DNA of 64,000 bases from a gamma proteobacterium HTCC2207 (GTDB lineage: Bacteria > Pseudomonadota > Gammaproteobacteria > Pseudomonadales > Porticoccaceae). Below the pieces are notes generated by a model. The model saw nothing but the letters and a program-made list of their open reading frames with translations. It did no database searches and was not told the origin of the DNA. The stretch lies in contig CAJJAO010000012.1 of assembly GCA_905182265.1 (NCBI GenBank), positions 1 through 64,000 on the forward strand, read 5' to 3'. Shown piece by piece: positions 52,223 to 61,583 of this stretch (the stretch's first letter is position 1; each line of letters begins with the position of its first letter). Position numbers and translations under genes: made by a program.

Positions 52223-53713
52223 ATGACCCCTGAAAAATTTGCCCAGCTGGCAAGCCAGAACTTTAACCGTATTCCGGTTACCCGCGAAGTATTGGCCGAT
52301 CTTGAAACCCCACTCAGCGTATACCTTAAGCTCGCACTAGGTGCTAACTCCTATCTCTTTGAGTCAGTGCAGGGCGGCGAGAAATGGGGCCGTTACTCAT
52401 TGATTGGCCTGCAGACTTCCACTGTATTAAAAGTGTTCGGCAATCGCCTTGAAATAATTCGCGACGGCAAGCCAATGGTCAACCGCACTACTAGTGACCC
52501 CCTGGCAGAGGTAGAGCGCTTTCGTCAGTTATTTAGCATGCCTAACCTACCAGAACTGCCCAGATTTACTGGTGGTTTAGTGGGTTACTTTGGCTACGAC
52601 ACCGTACGCTTTGTCGAACCTCGGCTGGCCAAAAGCACACCGCCAGATGAGTTAGACGCACCGGATATTTTATTACTTGCCTCAGATGAAGTGGCTATCT
52701 TTGATAATTTGTCTGGCACTATCATGCTCGTGGTTCATGTCGATGCCGCTGAGGCCAAGGCATTAGAAAAGGCGGAGGCCCGTCTTGATGAGTTGGAAGC
52801 TCTTTTAGCCAAGCCGACGCCAGTGTTACCACCCATGAATCTGAAGGCCGATGGTCTTAGCGAAGAGGCCTTTGTGTCAAGCTTTGGCAAGCAGGACTAC
52901 ATGGCCGCTGTCGATAAGATTAAAGACTATGTGCTCGCCGGTGATGTTATGCAGGTGGTGCCCTCCCAGCGGTTGTCTGCGCCATTTACTGCCGAACCAA
53001 TTAATCTATACCGTGCCTTGCGTCGCTTAAACCCATCACCCTATATGTATTTTCTGGATCTGGACGGCATTCATATTGTCGGTTCTTCTCCAGAAGTTTT
53101 AGCGCGATTAGAGGACGGCCAAGTCACAGTGCGGCCCATTGCCGGAACTCGTCGTCGGGGTCAAACTGAGGAAGAGGACCAAGCTCTCGAGAGAGAAATG
53201 CTCGCAGACCCAAAAGAGATCGCAGAGCACCTCATGCTGATTGATCTAGGGCGCAACGATGTGGGACGTATCAGCCAGACCGGCACTGTAGAGGTGACCG
53301 AGAAAATGGTCGTTGAGCGCTATTCCCATGTTATGCACATCACCTCCAATGTTGTAGGTACGGTCAATGAAGGCATGGGGGCATTGGAAGTCTTAAAGGC
53401 AACCTTGCCCGCTGGGACCCTAAGCGGCGCACCAAAAATTCGCGCTATGGAAATTATTGATGAACTAGAACCCGTTAAGCGGGGTATCTATGGTGGGGCA
53501 GTCGGTTATATAGGTTGGAGCGGCAATATGGATACCGCCATTGCTATTCGCACGGCTGTTATTAAAGACGGCCAGTTACATGTTCAGGCGGGTGCCGGCA
53601 TCGTAGCGGACTCTGTTCCCGAATCAGAATGGGAAGAGACCATGAATAAAGCCCGCGCTATTATGCGCGCGGCCGCAATGGTATGTAATACATCTGGGGA
53701 AGAGTCTCAATGA
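52223..53713 (+). CDS. trpE: Anthranilate synthase component I, 496 aa
   Basis: Converts chorismate and ammonia (from TrpG) to anthranilate. The N-terminal LLES-type feedback region appears as [26 protein letters not shown] (SYLFESV, about 42), and the catalytic domain holds [43 protein letters not shown] and [14 protein letters not shown]. Length is typical. trpG overlaps the stop by four bases (ATGA). Confidence 0.97.
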   Translation: MTPEKFAQLASQNFNRIPVTREVLADLETPLSVYLKLALGANSYLFESVQGGEKWGRYSLIGLQTSTVLKVFGNRLEIIRDGKPMVNRTTSDPLAEVERFRQLFSMPNLPELPRFTGGLVGYFGYDTVRFVEPRLAKSTPPDELDAPDILLLASDEVAIFDNLSGTIMLVVHVDAAEAKALEKAEARLDELEALLAKPTPVLPPMNLKADGLSEEAFVSSFGKQDYMAAVDKIKDYVLAGDVMQVVPSQRLSAPFTAEPINLYRALRRLNPSPYMYFLDLDGIHIVGSSPEVLARLEDGQVTVRPIAGTRRRGQTEEEDQALEREMLADPKEIAEHLMLIDLGRNDVGRISQTGTVEVTEKMVVERYSHVMHITSNVVGTVNEGMGALEVLKATLPAGTLSGAPKIRAMEIIDELEPVKRGIYGGAVGYIGWSGNMDTAIAIRTAVIKDGQLHVQAGAGIVADSVPESEWEETMNKARAIMRAAAMVCNTSGEESQ

Positions 53714-54288
53714 TACTAATGATTGATAACTACGATTCGTTCACCTACAACGTGGTGCAGTATTTAGCCGAGCTAAAAGCTGATGTTAAGGTTTACAGAA
53801 ACGATGAAATTACCATTGCTGAGATCGAGAAACTAGCACCCGAAAAGATCGTCATTTCTCCAGGCCCTTGCACGCCCAATGAAGCTGGCGTGAGTGTGGA
53901 ATGTATCAATGCCTTCGGCGGTAAGATCCCGATCTTAGGCATCTGCTTAGGGCACCAGAGTATTGGACAAGCTTTTGGTAGCAAAATTATTCGCGCCAAA
54001 CAGGTTATGCACGGCAAAACCTCGATGATCCACCACGATAATACTGGGGTTTTCAAAGACCTAAGTAACCCCTTTGAAGCGACCCGCTATCATTCCCTAG
54101 TGATCGAACAGTCCTCAATGCCCGACTGCCTGGAGGTAAATGCCTGGACTGAGAATGACGATGGTTCCCTCGATGAAATTATGGGCGTGCGCCACAAACT
54201 GCTGGCGATAGAGGGTGTTCAGTTTCATCCAGAATCAATTCTTACCCAGCATGGCCATGATCTCTTAAATAACTTTTTGGAGAGCTAG
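53710..54288 (+). CDS. trpG: Anthranilate synthase component II (glutamine amidotransferase), 192 aa
   Basis: Supplies ammonia from glutamine to TrpE. The class I amidotransferase triad is seen: Cys in [16 protein letters not shown] (about residue 79), and His and Glu in GVQFHPESI near 170-172. The start [22 protein letters not shown] is standard. It overlaps trpE by four bases; trpD starts one base after its TAG stop. Confidence 0.97.
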   Translation: MILMIDNYDSFTYNVVQYLAELKADVKVYRNDEITIAEIEKLAPEKIVISPGPCTPNEAGVSVECINAFGGKIPILGICLGHQSIGQAFGSKIIRAKQVMHGKTSMIHHDNTGVFKDLSNPFEATRYHSLVIEQSSMPDCLEVNAWTENDDGSLDEIMGVRHKLLAIEGVQFHPESILTQHGHDLLNNFLES

Positions 54289-54289
54289 C

Positions 54290-55327
54290 GTGGATATTCG
54301 AGCCGCATTAGATAAGGTCGTCAATAGCCAAAATCTCAGCTCTCCTGAGATGCGTGATGTCATGCGCCAGATAATGACCGGCAATGCTAGCGATGCGCAA
54401 ATTGGTGGCTTTCTAGTTGCCCTGCGTATCAAAGGTGAGACCATCGACGAAATAGCTGGCGCTGTTGAAGTGATGCGTGAGTTGGCGACAGGAGTCAAAG
54501 TATCTGGCGACTATCTAGTAGATATCGTTGGTACAGGCGGAGACGAATCAAATCTCTTTAATGTCTCAACAGCAGCAAGCTTTGTGGTTGCCGCCGCAGG
54601 CGGGCGAGTCGCCAAACATGGTAATCGTTCGGTCAGTAGTAATAGCGGTGCAGCAGACTTATTAGAAGCCGCCGGCGTTAATTTAAATCTCAGCCCAGCT
54701 CAGGTGACACTCTGTGTTGAAGAACTCGGCGTAGGCTTTATGTTCGCACCATCCCATCATAGTGCTATGAAACATGCCATTGGCCCCCGTAAAGAATTGG
54801 GGCTGCGCACTATTTTTAATATTCTTGGGCCCATGACTAACCCCGCTGGCGTGGGTCGCCAGTTAATTGGCGTGTACAAAAAAGATCTCTGCAAGCCTAT
54901 GGCCGAAGTCCTGGGTCGTTTGGGCGCCGAGCATATTATGGTGGTGCACTCCGCCGACGGTCTTGACGAAATTAGCATTGCAGCAGAAACCCATGTCGCA
55001 GAATATCGTGATGGCAAAGTTCGTGAATATACTATTTGTCCAGAAGACTATCTGTCCCAGCGTCAAAGCTTAGAGGGTTTAGCTGTTGAAAATGCAGCCG
55101 AGTCATTGGCTCTAATTACTAAAGCGCTCAATAAAAAAGCGACGGGTAATGCAGCCAAAGCCGCCGACCTTATTGCCATCAATGCAGGGGCCGCTCTCTA
55201 TGTGGCTGGTTGCGCTGAAGACATAGCCCAGGGTGTCCAAATGGCCTTAGACGCCATTGGCGCTGGCTTAGCAAAAGCAAAAATTAATGATCTAGCGACC
55301 TTTACTCAGGTTCAGCAGGACGCCTAA
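54290..55327 (+). CDS. trpD: Anthranilate phosphoribosyltransferase, 345 aa
   Basis: Transfers the phosphoribosyl group of PRPP to anthranilate. [38 protein letters not shown] is conserved (about 80-118), as are [13 protein letters not shown] and LGPMTNP. The start is a GTG at 54290, one base after the trpG stop. Length is usual. Confidence 0.97.
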   Translation: MDIRAALDKVVNSQNLSSPEMRDVMRQIMTGNASDAQIGGFLVALRIKGETIDEIAGAVEVMRELATGVKVSGDYLVDIVGTGGDESNLFNVSTAASFVVAAAGGRVAKHGNRSVSSNSGAADLLEAAGVNLNLSPAQVTLCVEELGVGFMFAPSHHSAMKHAIGPRKELGLRTIFNILGPMTNPAGVGRQLIGVYKKDLCKPMAEVLGRLGAEHIMVVHSADGLDEISIAAETHVAEYRDGKVREYTICPEDYLSQRQSLEGLAVENAAESLALITKALNKKATGNAAKAADLIAINAGAALYVAGCAEDIAQGVQMALDAIGAGLAKAKINDLATFTQVQQDA

Positions 55328-55350
55328 AAACCCATTCAAGAGAATCATGT

Positions 55351-56151
55351 ATGAGCTCAGATACACCAACAATATTAAAAAAAATTCTTGCCCGTAAGCA
55401 GCAAGAGATTGCTGAGCGCAGCGCTATTGTTTCTTCTGAACAGCTTTTAGAGCAGGCAAAGTTAGCCTCGCCACCTCGCGGTTTCGCCGCTGCAATGGCA
55501 GCCAAAATTGCAGCAGGGGAATCGGCTGTTATCGCCGAAATCAAAAAAGCTTCTCCCAGTAAAGGCGTTATAAGGGAAGACTTTGACCCTGCTGCCATTG
55601 CAGCAAGTTACGCGAAGGGCGGTGCGGCCTGTCTGTCGGTATTAACCGATGTGGATTTTTTCCAGGGCGCAGATGAATATTTGAAAATGGCCCGGGCTGC
55701 CTGTGATCTGCCCGTTATACGCAAAGATTTTATTATCGATGAATATCAAATTTATGAAGCCCGAGCCATGGCTGCCGACTGCATTTTGCTCATCGTATCT
55801 GCCCTAACAGAAGAGCAGCTTGGCCACCTGCATCAGGTAGCACTATCACTGGGAATGGATGTTTTGATCGAAGTTCATGACGCCGCTGAGCTTGAGGTAG
55901 CACTTAAGTTCGACAATCCGATGGTAGGTATCAATAACCGCAATCTACATAGCTTCGACGTTAGTTTAGAAAATACTTACCAGCTATTAGATCAGATCCC
56001 TGACGGGAAAATTGTGATTACAGAGAGCGGTATTAATAGTCGCGAAGATGTTGCCGCCATGGCAGCAAAGAACGTTCATGCGTTTTTAGTAGGCGAAGCC
56101 TTTATGCGCAGCCCTGAGCCCGGTGAGCGGCTTAGTGAGATGTTTAGTTAA
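55351..56151 (+). CDS. trpC: Indole-3-glycerol-phosphate synthase, 266 aa
   Basis: TIM-barrel enzyme closing the indole ring. Conserved: [22 protein letters not shown] with catalytic Lys (about 62-77), [43 protein letters not shown] (about 118-148), [23 protein letters not shown]. It follows trpD by 23 bases and is the last gene of this trp cluster; trpF, trpB and trpA are not in the window, the split seen in Pseudomonas. Confidence 0.97.
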   Translation: MSSDTPTILKKILARKQQEIAERSAIVSSEQLLEQAKLASPPRGFAAAMAAKIAAGESAVIAEIKKASPSKGVIREDFDPAAIAASYAKGGAACLSVLTDVDFFQGADEYLKMARAACDLPVIRKDFIIDEYQIYEARAMAADCILLIVSALTEEQLGHLHQVALSLGMDVLIEVHDAAELEVALKFDNPMVGINNRNLHSFDVSLENTYQLLDQIPDGKIVITESGINSREDVAAMAAKNVHAFLVGEAFMRSPEPGERLSEMFS

Positions 56152-56210
56152 TAGATAGGTCTATTTATACCCAACGAAAGTGGTTCGCTTTTTTAAAACA
56201 CCCGAAAAAA

Positions 56211-56840
56211 TTACCCGATCTCTCTAGATGCCATAGTTCCGGCAGCGAAAAACATAGTACTGGCTGCACCTCTGTACATTATTTTTTGAGCCTTTTGAGT
56301 TGATAAAGTCTGCCGAACTATAGCTGCGCTTATTATGAAAATGGACCCTACGGTCAAAAGTATCAAAATAGTAGCGGGGACAAGAACGCTAACTAAGCTT
56401 TGTATACTGACGGTTTGCAAGTCTATAACTACGGGTAGTAAAGCGAGATAAAAAGTAATTGTTTTTGGATTGCCCATCGTTATTGAGAGGCCAGATAAGC
56501 AGGCCGAAACCATGTTTCTGTTTTGAGATTCTTGATGTAACTGAATTTTTTTGAAATCTGCATTCCAAAAAAACCAGCCAAGATAGCAGAGGTAAATTAG
56601 TGCGCTCCACTTAATTATCATAAAAGCGAGATTGAAATTTTCGGCAATCGCTGTGAGCCCAAAGACAGCAAAGTTGAGATAAATTAAGTCGCCTAAAATG
56701 ATACCGACAAGCAAAGCAAAACCGGAATGGCTGCCAGAGCTAACAGTGCGGGCGACCAGTGCTGTCATGCCAGGACCTGGGATTGCTGCAGCAATGCCAA
56801 GGGCAGCTACCTATGCCAAAAGTTGGCTGTAATCCATCAT
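56211..56840 (-). pseudogene. LysE-family transporter with an early in-frame TAG
   Basis: A frame of 210 codons starts at ATG-ATG (56840) with GGAG upstream and encodes MMDYSQLLA, then TAG at codon 10 (56811-56813), then VAALGIAAAIPGPGMTALVARTV and a full LysE/RhtB-type transporter (209 residues apart from the stop), with about six membrane segments and GNPKTITFYLALLPVV. The amber sits where homologs have an aromatic or other residue before VAA. Without readthrough, only internal initiation at Met25 (56768) could give a protein, lacking most of the first helix. It lies convergent with trpC. Confidence 0.82.
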
Positions 56841-56854
56841 GTCTCCGGTCTCTG

Positions 56855-57040
56855 TTAACTGGTTTGTGCTCGCCAAGGGCGCTGTTGCAAATCTCCACCA
56901 CAACTCGGGCAGACCCCTTTAAAATCCTTTTCGTTACAGTGAAAGCACCATGTGCACTCAAACGAACATATAAGCGCCTGATTGGAATCAGGCGCTAAGC
57001 TGGCATTACAGCGTTCACAATTTGCTTTCATCGATAACAT
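56855..57040 (-). CDS. DUF1272 small zinc-ribbon protein, 61 aa
   Basis: Residues 4-60 carry eight cysteines in paired motifs: NCERC (about 7-11), ICSFECTWCFHC (about 24-35) and GVCPSCGGDL (about 42-51), the DUF1272 pattern. It likely binds zinc; the function is unknown. It is encoded between crp and the broken lysE-family gene on the same strand. Confidence 0.9.
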   Translation of the reverse strand: MLSMKANCERCNASLAPDSNQALICSFECTWCFHCNEKDFKGVCPSCGGDLQQRPWRAQTS

Positions 57041-57062
57041 ATATGAAACCCTTTATTTGGGT

Positions 57063-57698
57063 TTAGCGTGTTCCAAAAACCACCATGGTCTTGCCAGCCA
57101 CAGACACTAATTCTCGCTCTTTAAGATCTTTTAATACTCGACCGACCATCTCTCTAGAGCAGCCCACAATGCGGCCAATCTCTTGGCGGGTAATCTTTAT
57201 TTGCATGCCATCTGGGTGGGTCATTGCGTCTGGTTCTTTACACAGATCCAGCAATGTCCGAGCAACACGGCCGGTGACATCAAGGAAAGCTAAGTCACTG
57301 ACTTTGCGGGTGGTGTCTCTTAGACGTTGGGCAATCTGTTTACTGATGGCAAATAGGAATGCTGGGTACTTGTGGCTGAGCTCAACAAATTTAGCATAGC
57401 TAATTTCGCCCACTTCGCACTCGGTCTTGGTACGAATCCAGGCACTGCGATGTTCCTGGTCAAAAAGGCCCATCTCACCCACAAAGTCTCCGGGGTTCAG
57501 GTAGGCCAGAATCATTTCTTTGCCGTTGTTATCGTCTTCGATAACAACCGTAACTGATCCTTTGATAATGTAATAGAGGGTATCACCCTGATCTCCGGCA
57601 TAAATAATCGTACTTTTTGCCGGGTATCGACGACGATGACAATGGGACAAGAATTCTTCAACATTGTCTATATGGGGGGTAAGAGGTGCAGGCGCCAA
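57063..57698 (-). CDS. vfr: cAMP-binding transcription regulator Vfr/CRP, 211 aa
   Basis: Global regulator with a cyclic-nucleotide-binding domain (about 15-130) and a helix-turn-helix. [28 protein letters not shown] contains the phosphate-binding Arg-Ser; helix [20 protein letters not shown] has the DNA-contact Arg-Glu-Arg pattern. It is closest to P. aeruginosa Vfr in length and sequence by eye. In Pseudomonas Vfr links PilG/Chp-driven cAMP to type IV pilus and virulence genes, so its presence is relevant to the pil damage seen elsewhere in this window. Confidence 0.95.
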   Translation of the reverse strand: MAPAPLTPHIDNVEEFLSHCHRRRYPAKSTIIYAGDQGDTLYYIIKGSVTVVIEDDNNGKEMILAYLNPGDFVGEMGLFDQEHRSAWIRTKTECEVGEISYAKFVELSHKYPAFLFAISKQIAQRLRDTTRKVSDLAFLDVTGRVARTLLDLCKEPDAMTHPDGMQIKITRQEIGRIVGCSREMVGRVLKDLKERELVSVAGKTMVVFGTR

Positions 57699-57893
57699 GG
57701 TGTATCTCCTTATATGATTTTTCTAAGCCGCGGTTGTTTACCACTACATATAACAGTTATTTGCGACCCCTGTGGTTAATAATAGTCAAAATTCTTTGTC
57801 TGCGCGGAAAATTTAGAACCACGTATATGCTAATCTTCACGCCTATAATGCCTCTGGGAATGGGGTGTTGGCAAACATACGATGAGGTCGATT

Positions 57894-58313
57894 ATGCAGG
57901 CAACGGTAAAGTGGGTAGATGGAGTCATGTTTTTGGGCGAATCGGGCTCTGGCCATGCAGTGATTATGGACGGAGCACCAGACCAGGGCGGCCGAAATAT
58001 GGGTGCCAGACCTATGGAGATGATTTTGATCGGCCTAGGTGGCTGCGCCTCATTTGATGTGATGACCATGTTACAAAAGGGACGCCAGGCAGTGTCCGAC
58101 TGTAGCGTTGAGCTCACAGCCGAGCGTGTAGACGCTGTTCCAGCAGTGTTTAGTAAGATTCATCTGAATTTTTTGGTTACTGGCACTGATTTAAAGGACT
58201 CTCAGGTAAAGCGGGCGGTGGAGCTCTCTGCAGAAAAGTATTGCTCTGCCTCGATTATGCTTGAGGCCGCAGGCGTTGAAATCACCCACAGCTATAGCGT
58301 TGAAAGTACCTAA
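57894..58313 (+). CDS. OsmC family protein, 139 aa
   Basis: Small cytoplasmic protein of the OsmC/Ohr superfamily, with the first redox Cys in GLGGCASFDVMTML (about 46-59) and the second in KYCSASIMLEAAG (about 117-120). It is closer to the YhfA-type group by length and to the OsmC-like gene that follows vfr in Pseudomonas. Peroxidase activity is possible but not shown for this subgroup. The start is the ATG at 57894 (MQATVKW); a start at 57882 is possible. Confidence 0.9.
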   Translation: MQATVKWVDGVMFLGESGSGHAVIMDGAPDQGGRNMGARPMEMILIGLGGCASFDVMTMLQKGRQAVSDCSVELTAERVDAVPAVFSKIHLNFLVTGTDLKDSQVKRAVELSAEKYCSASIMLEAAGVEITHSYSVEST

Positions 58314-58435
58314 TGACGCCAAATCCCCATAAATTAGTAGGCTCCGTCTCGACGGTGTTATCAACGCTGCTCGTTAACCTAGCTCTTTCGCCAGCTCTAT
58401 AGCTTCCTTCTTGAGCCCCTCCCTTAAAAAAAAGC

Positions 58436-58464
58436 CAAAAAAAAAGGAGCCCATGCGGGCTCCT
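58436..58464 (-). terminator. Terminator hairpin without an upstream gene
   Basis: AGGAGCCC-atgc-GGGCTCCT, an eight-pair stem, is followed on the minus strand by eight or nine T. No intact minus-strand gene precedes it before the next terminator, which suggests loss of a gene. Confidence 0.8.
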
Positions 58465-58587
58465 AAAAAGTTCTTTGGATGAATAACAAAGAGGGGTTAG
58501 GGGTAAAACAGTTAAGAAATCGTGATACACGCTTTCTAGGAACTTGGTGTTAACTAACTAAGCGAGCATCTTAGGAATCTGGCGGAT

Positions 58588-58633
58588 ATAATTCAAATGC
58601 ATTATTTGCATTAGCTCTATGCGTTTTGGTAAT
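58588..58633. repeat. 46-bp direct repeat, copy A
   Basis: Shares 42 of 46 bases with copy B at 58976-59021. It contains an imperfect palindrome around CAAATGCATTATTTGCATTA (TGCA-N5-TGCA type), like a LysR-type binding site. Confidence 0.88.
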
Positions 58634-58675
58634 ACCGCGAAGAGGTAAAGAAGTCAGTTCGTATAAATAACAGGC

Positions 58676-58710
58676 AAAAAAATAGGGACCTTTGCAGGTC
58701 CCTATAAAAA
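58676..58710 (-). terminator. Terminator of the 36-residue membrane peptide
   Basis: ATAGGGACC-tttgca-GGTCCCTAT is a nine-pair stem with seven T following on the minus strand. It is about 95 bases after the peptide stop. The flanking A-run could allow it to work in both directions. Confidence 0.88.
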
Positions 58711-58798
58711 ATCCTTTAGCGAGGATTAAGAGGGGTAAATCTTTAAAACAACAAATTTGGTATGTCTGTAAAAAAAGTTCTGTACTGCTGCTTGAACT

Positions 58799-58909
58799 TT
58801 ACTTCTCAGAAGCCTCTAGTGCTGGTGCTTCCAACTTAACGAAACTATCTTTCGCAATTGCAGCACCCGCTAGGCCGGTAAAACCGATCATTATATATAC
58901 GAGTGTCAT
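58799..58909 (-). CDS. Small membrane peptide, 36 aa
   Basis: ATG at 58909 is preceded by an AAAGGAA ribosome site. The 36 residues contain one hydrophobic helix (about 3-19, LVYIMIGFTGLAGAAIA) followed by an acidic tail (DSFVKLEAPALEASEK), as in single-pass regulatory or leader peptides. It is transcribed away from the LysR gene, with the shared operator-like repeat B between them, and has its own terminator. No family was recognised. The ribosome site, gene borders and terminator together make it more credible than a chance frame. Confidence 0.6.
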   Translation of the reverse strand: MTLVYIMIGFTGLAGAAIAKDSFVKLEAPALEASEK

Positions 58910-58975
58910 GGGTGATTCCTTTAGTTAATTAGAGCGTCGTTGCTCCATGGGTGACAATATAGGGAGTTGCATGCC

Positions 58976-59021
58976 ATAATCCAAATGCATTGTTTGCATT
59001 AACTATATGCGTTTTGGTAAT
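58976..59021. repeat. 46-bp direct repeat, copy B
   Basis: Second copy of the repeat at 58588-58633. It lies between the divergent membrane peptide and the LysR gene, ending 18 bases before the likely LysR start. The TGCATTGTTTGCA core suits a LysR-type operator for self-control and control of the peptide. Confidence 0.88.
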
Positions 59022-59039
59022 GACCTGGATAATTCCAAT

Positions 59040-60026
59040 ATGAACCTGCAAAAACTCTCTCGTTTAGACCTGAATCTGCTAGTTTCGCTGCAAGCATTGC
59101 TTGAAGAAAAAAGCGTTACTCGGGCAGCTGAGCGATTATTTATCACTCAGCCAGCTATGAGCCGCGTACTCCAGCGACTCCGGCATCAATTGGATGACCC
59201 ATTATTTACCCGCACCGGCAATGAATTAGTACCAACACCCAAAGCTCGAAATCTACAGGCACGCCTGCCCAGATTACTCGATGGTATTTTGGAGATGGTC
59301 AGCGAGGGAGAATTTGACCCAGCGACCTATGTTGGTGAAATTACCATTGCGGTACCTGAATTTGTTGCCATTTCACTTATTTCTGAGCTCACCAAAGTGG
59401 TTGTCGAGCAGGCGCCAGGGGTGGTTCTGTCAATATCTAGTGAAACTGACTCTGTAGAGGGTGAGTTAGCCGAGGGTAATCTGGATTTCGCTATCGATAT
59501 TGAGAAAACCATTACAGAGGATATTAGTGCCAGAAGCTTGGCCATTTTTACACCTTCAATTTGGATGAGAGAGGGCCACCCCCTTGCCAATAAGGACAGA
59601 GTGACCTTGGATGAGATTCTAGAATACCCCTTTGTGCAGTATTACTTACTGATCTATAAGCGCGTAAGTGCCCGCACAGATGCGCGATTTGATCGGGTAC
59701 TCAGAGATATGGGGCGTAAGCGGCAAAAAGCACTGGTAACCAACCAGCTGATGACTGCCATGGAAACAGTTTGTGACACCGACTGCCTAATGGTGGCCGC
59801 GAAATATGGCCTGACCATGGAGCGGGAAATGTATCGTATTGTGCGCAAGCGATACCCCGCTGAATTGCCCCACGAAGGTACTATCTCTCTTGTACTCTTG
59901 CAGCACAAACGCACCTCAGGGTCCGGTATACATCGCTGGTTATCAGACAAGATCGTTGGTTTGATTCAGAGCCGAGAAAAGGATATTACGGCGGACAGTA
60001 CCAGCTTAGGTGAAGGCGCTAGATAA
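59040..60026 (+). CDS. LysR family transcription regulator
   Basis: The ATG at 59040 (MNLQKLSRLDLNLLVSLQALLEE) gives 328 residues; an ATG at 59007 lies inside the repeat and is less likely. The helix-turn-helix SVTRAAERLFITQPAMSRVLQRLRHQLDDPLFTR (about 26-60) is followed by a substrate-binding domain of the LysR type. It resembles the NodD/LeuO-like group with DLNLL starts. The target is probably the divergent peptide, by position; the ligand is unknown. In Pseudomonas speD lies between osmC and coq7; that gene is absent here. Confidence 0.92.
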   Translation: MNLQKLSRLDLNLLVSLQALLEEKSVTRAAERLFITQPAMSRVLQRLRHQLDDPLFTRTGNELVPTPKARNLQARLPRLLDGILEMVSEGEFDPATYVGEITIAVPEFVAISLISELTKVVVEQAPGVVLSISSETDSVEGELAEGNLDFAIDIEKTITEDISARSLAIFTPSIWMREGHPLANKDRVTLDEILEYPFVQYYLLIYKRVSARTDARFDRVLRDMGRKRQKALVTNQLMTAMETVCDTDCLMVAAKYGLTMEREMYRIVRKRYPAELPHEGTISLVLLQHKRTSGSGIHRWLSDKIVGLIQSREKDITADSTSLGEGAR

Positions 60027-60100
60027 AGCGGCTAGTTAAAGGGAATAGCCAAAGGGGATAGTTAGAGGGCGCTAGATAAAAGGCCTAGCTAAAGACGGTA
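60017..60100. repeat. Degenerate repeat of about 14 bp between LysR and coq7
   Basis: Five or six units like GGCTAGTTAAAGGG, AATAGCCAAAGGGG and GCTAGATAAAAGGC fill the gap between the convergent genes and run into both stop regions. Confidence 0.7.
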
Positions 60101-60733
60101 GCTACTGCCGGTCATTGCGGCAGAAACCAAGGTCATTAGTTTTTTTGCTGGCGCTGGAAATCGGTGGCCGCCCGCATCGAGTGCAGTCTGTGCGTGCCGC
60201 GCCTCGTCATCTAACATCTGCTCAACAATAGCTCGGCTCTTGCTGTCGTTGGCAGGAAGCTCTTCTAGGTGTTTCTCTAGATGAGTACAAACCTGCTCTT
60301 CGGTTGCGGCAACAAAACCCAAACTGAGTTTGTCACTGATTAACCCGGCGCCCGCTCCAATGCCAAAAGACATGGCGTACCACAGAGGGTTCAGGGCACT
60401 GGTGTTACCGCCAAGTTCCTGAATACGCTCCTCACACCAAGCCAAGTGATCGATTTCTTCTTCAGCGGCATGTTCCATTTGCGCTCCAACTTCGGGCAAT
60501 TTAGCAGTCAGTGCTTGGCCTTGATACAGTGCCTGGGCACAGATTTCACCGGCATGATTGACCCGCATAAGACCAATGGCCTGCCTGCGCTCTTGTTCCG
60601 ATAACTCAGATTCAGCAACTCCAGCCGCCGGCGAAACTCTCTGGGGTGAGGGAGCATTGCCCAGCACCGTGCGCAACCCTTGATCTAGCTGAGTCAAAAT
60701 GTGGTCGAGTCCTGAGAGCTGTCGATTTGCCAT
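60089..60733 (-). CDS. coq7: 2-polyprenyl-3-methyl-6-methoxy-1,4-benzoquinone monooxygenase, 214 aa
   Basis: Di-iron hydroxylase of ubiquinone synthesis, a membrane-associated ferritin-like protein. Iron ligands are in [20 protein letters not shown] (Glu about 59), [14 protein letters not shown] (EEEIDH about 91-96), [13 protein letters not shown] and [14 protein letters not shown] (EARH about 175). It is the Coq7 alternative to UbiF and works with ubiD from this window. Length matches Pseudomonas Coq7 (215). Confidence 0.96.
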   Translation of the reverse strand: MANRQLSGLDHILTQLDQGLRTVLGNAPSPQRVSPAAGVAESELSEQERRQAIGLMRVNHAGEICAQALYQGQALTAKLPEVGAQMEHAAEEEIDHLAWCEERIQELGGNTSALNPLWYAMSFGIGAGAGLISDKLSLGFVAATEEQVCTHLEKHLEELPANDSKSRAIVEQMLDDEARHAQTALDAGGHRFPAPAKKLMTLVSAAMTGSSYRL

Positions 60734-60738
60734 GGTAA

Positions 60739-61491
60739 TTACTTGTCTATCTGTTGGGTAGTTGGAGTAATTGTAGCTGCTTGGGGAAATAACTTCTTGC
60801 CGATAAAAATAGGTACGTAAGCGAGGGCAAAAAAGCCCATAGCGAGCACCTCACAGACCAGTATATAAAATGGCCAAGGCCCAAAATAATCTAACAATGA
60901 AGGGTTAATAGGCTTTTCTAGCAGATAAAGGTAGTTAGAATCGAGTAAGAAATTGATTGGGATCAGCACTAGCACGTAGACGTTGAGCCAAATAAAGGTA
61001 CGCCACATACTCTTGGCTTCAGGGATTAAATTAAAGGCGAACAGGTGGTGAGTCACCAAAAGTACCAGCCCACCATGAACAATCCAATATTTAAAGAACC
61101 CGTAAGTCGGAAAGCCATGATAAAGGTCAGGGGTCAGCATTGCCTGAAAAGTGCCACACAACACCAAGAAATAAATGACTTCAAAGCGCTTGAGGTTAGG
61201 TTGCCAAAAGAGCAGCGGTGCTAAAACGGCAAAGAGGTTGCAGATAGACAGCGGCAAATCAACTTTGTAGTTAAAGAGACCGTTAACCTCGTGAAGCCAA
61301 AAAAAGATAACTACGCTAATGGGCAAAAATAAGCTGATAACCCTTGCCAGCCAAAGGTTTGCTCTGTGATTAAGCCTGCGGCCCAAGGTTACCACAAGTA
61401 CCAGCAGTGCAAAAAATACCGCTAGAGTCCACCAGTGAGAAGCGCTAAAAGACACAAAGGGAATGTCTGGGCTAAAAAAGATATTATCCAT
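60739..61491 (-). CDS. YwaF/TMEM164-like membrane protein (TIGR02206), 250 aa
   Basis: Seven hydrophobic segments; the recognisable core is [18 protein letters not shown] (about 78-95), [21 protein letters not shown] (about 108-128), and [17 protein letters not shown]. These are typical of the YwaF-like family of unknown function. Its gene precedes coq7 by five bases, so they may share a transcript. Confidence 0.85.
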   Translation of the reverse strand: MDNIFFSPDIPFVSFSASHWWTLAVFFALLVLVVTLGRRLNHRANLWLARVISLFLPISVVIFFWLHEVNGLFNYKVDLPLSICNLFAVLAPLLFWQPNLKRFEVIYFLVLCGTFQAMLTPDLYHGFPTYGFFKYWIVHGGLVLLVTHHLFAFNLIPEAKSMWRTFIWLNVYVLVLIPINFLLDSNYLYLLEKPINPSLLDYFGPWPFYILVCEVLAMGFFALAYVPIFIGKKLFPQAATITPTTQQIDK

Positions 61492-61583
61492 AGGTACTCC
61501 TTAGTTTCTAGTCTCTCTGTTTCAATTCTAACGGTTATTTGTTGTTGCAGCCGTCTATGCTAGCGGAGCTTTAGAGCATCACT

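Larger units (their letters stand above)
58314..58798. other. Intergenic region with duplicated terminator and operator-like elements
   Basis: No gene is recognised here. The stretch contains two minus-strand terminators (58436-58464 and 58676-58710) and the first copy of a 46-base repeat (58588-58633). The first half looks like a decayed copy of the small-peptide module to the right, retaining the operator and terminator but without an open frame. Confidence 0.5.

Noticed and set aside
44807..56813. TAG recoded as a sense codon in this organism, to explain two amber-interrupted genes.
   Set aside because: TAG is used as the ordinary stop of intact genes here (ftsY, pilT, pilG, trpG). Mutation or sequence error is simpler.
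58282..58530. 82-codon minus-strand frame over the orphan terminator.
   Set aside because: It crosses a terminator hairpin and overlaps the osmC end, with no ribosome site.
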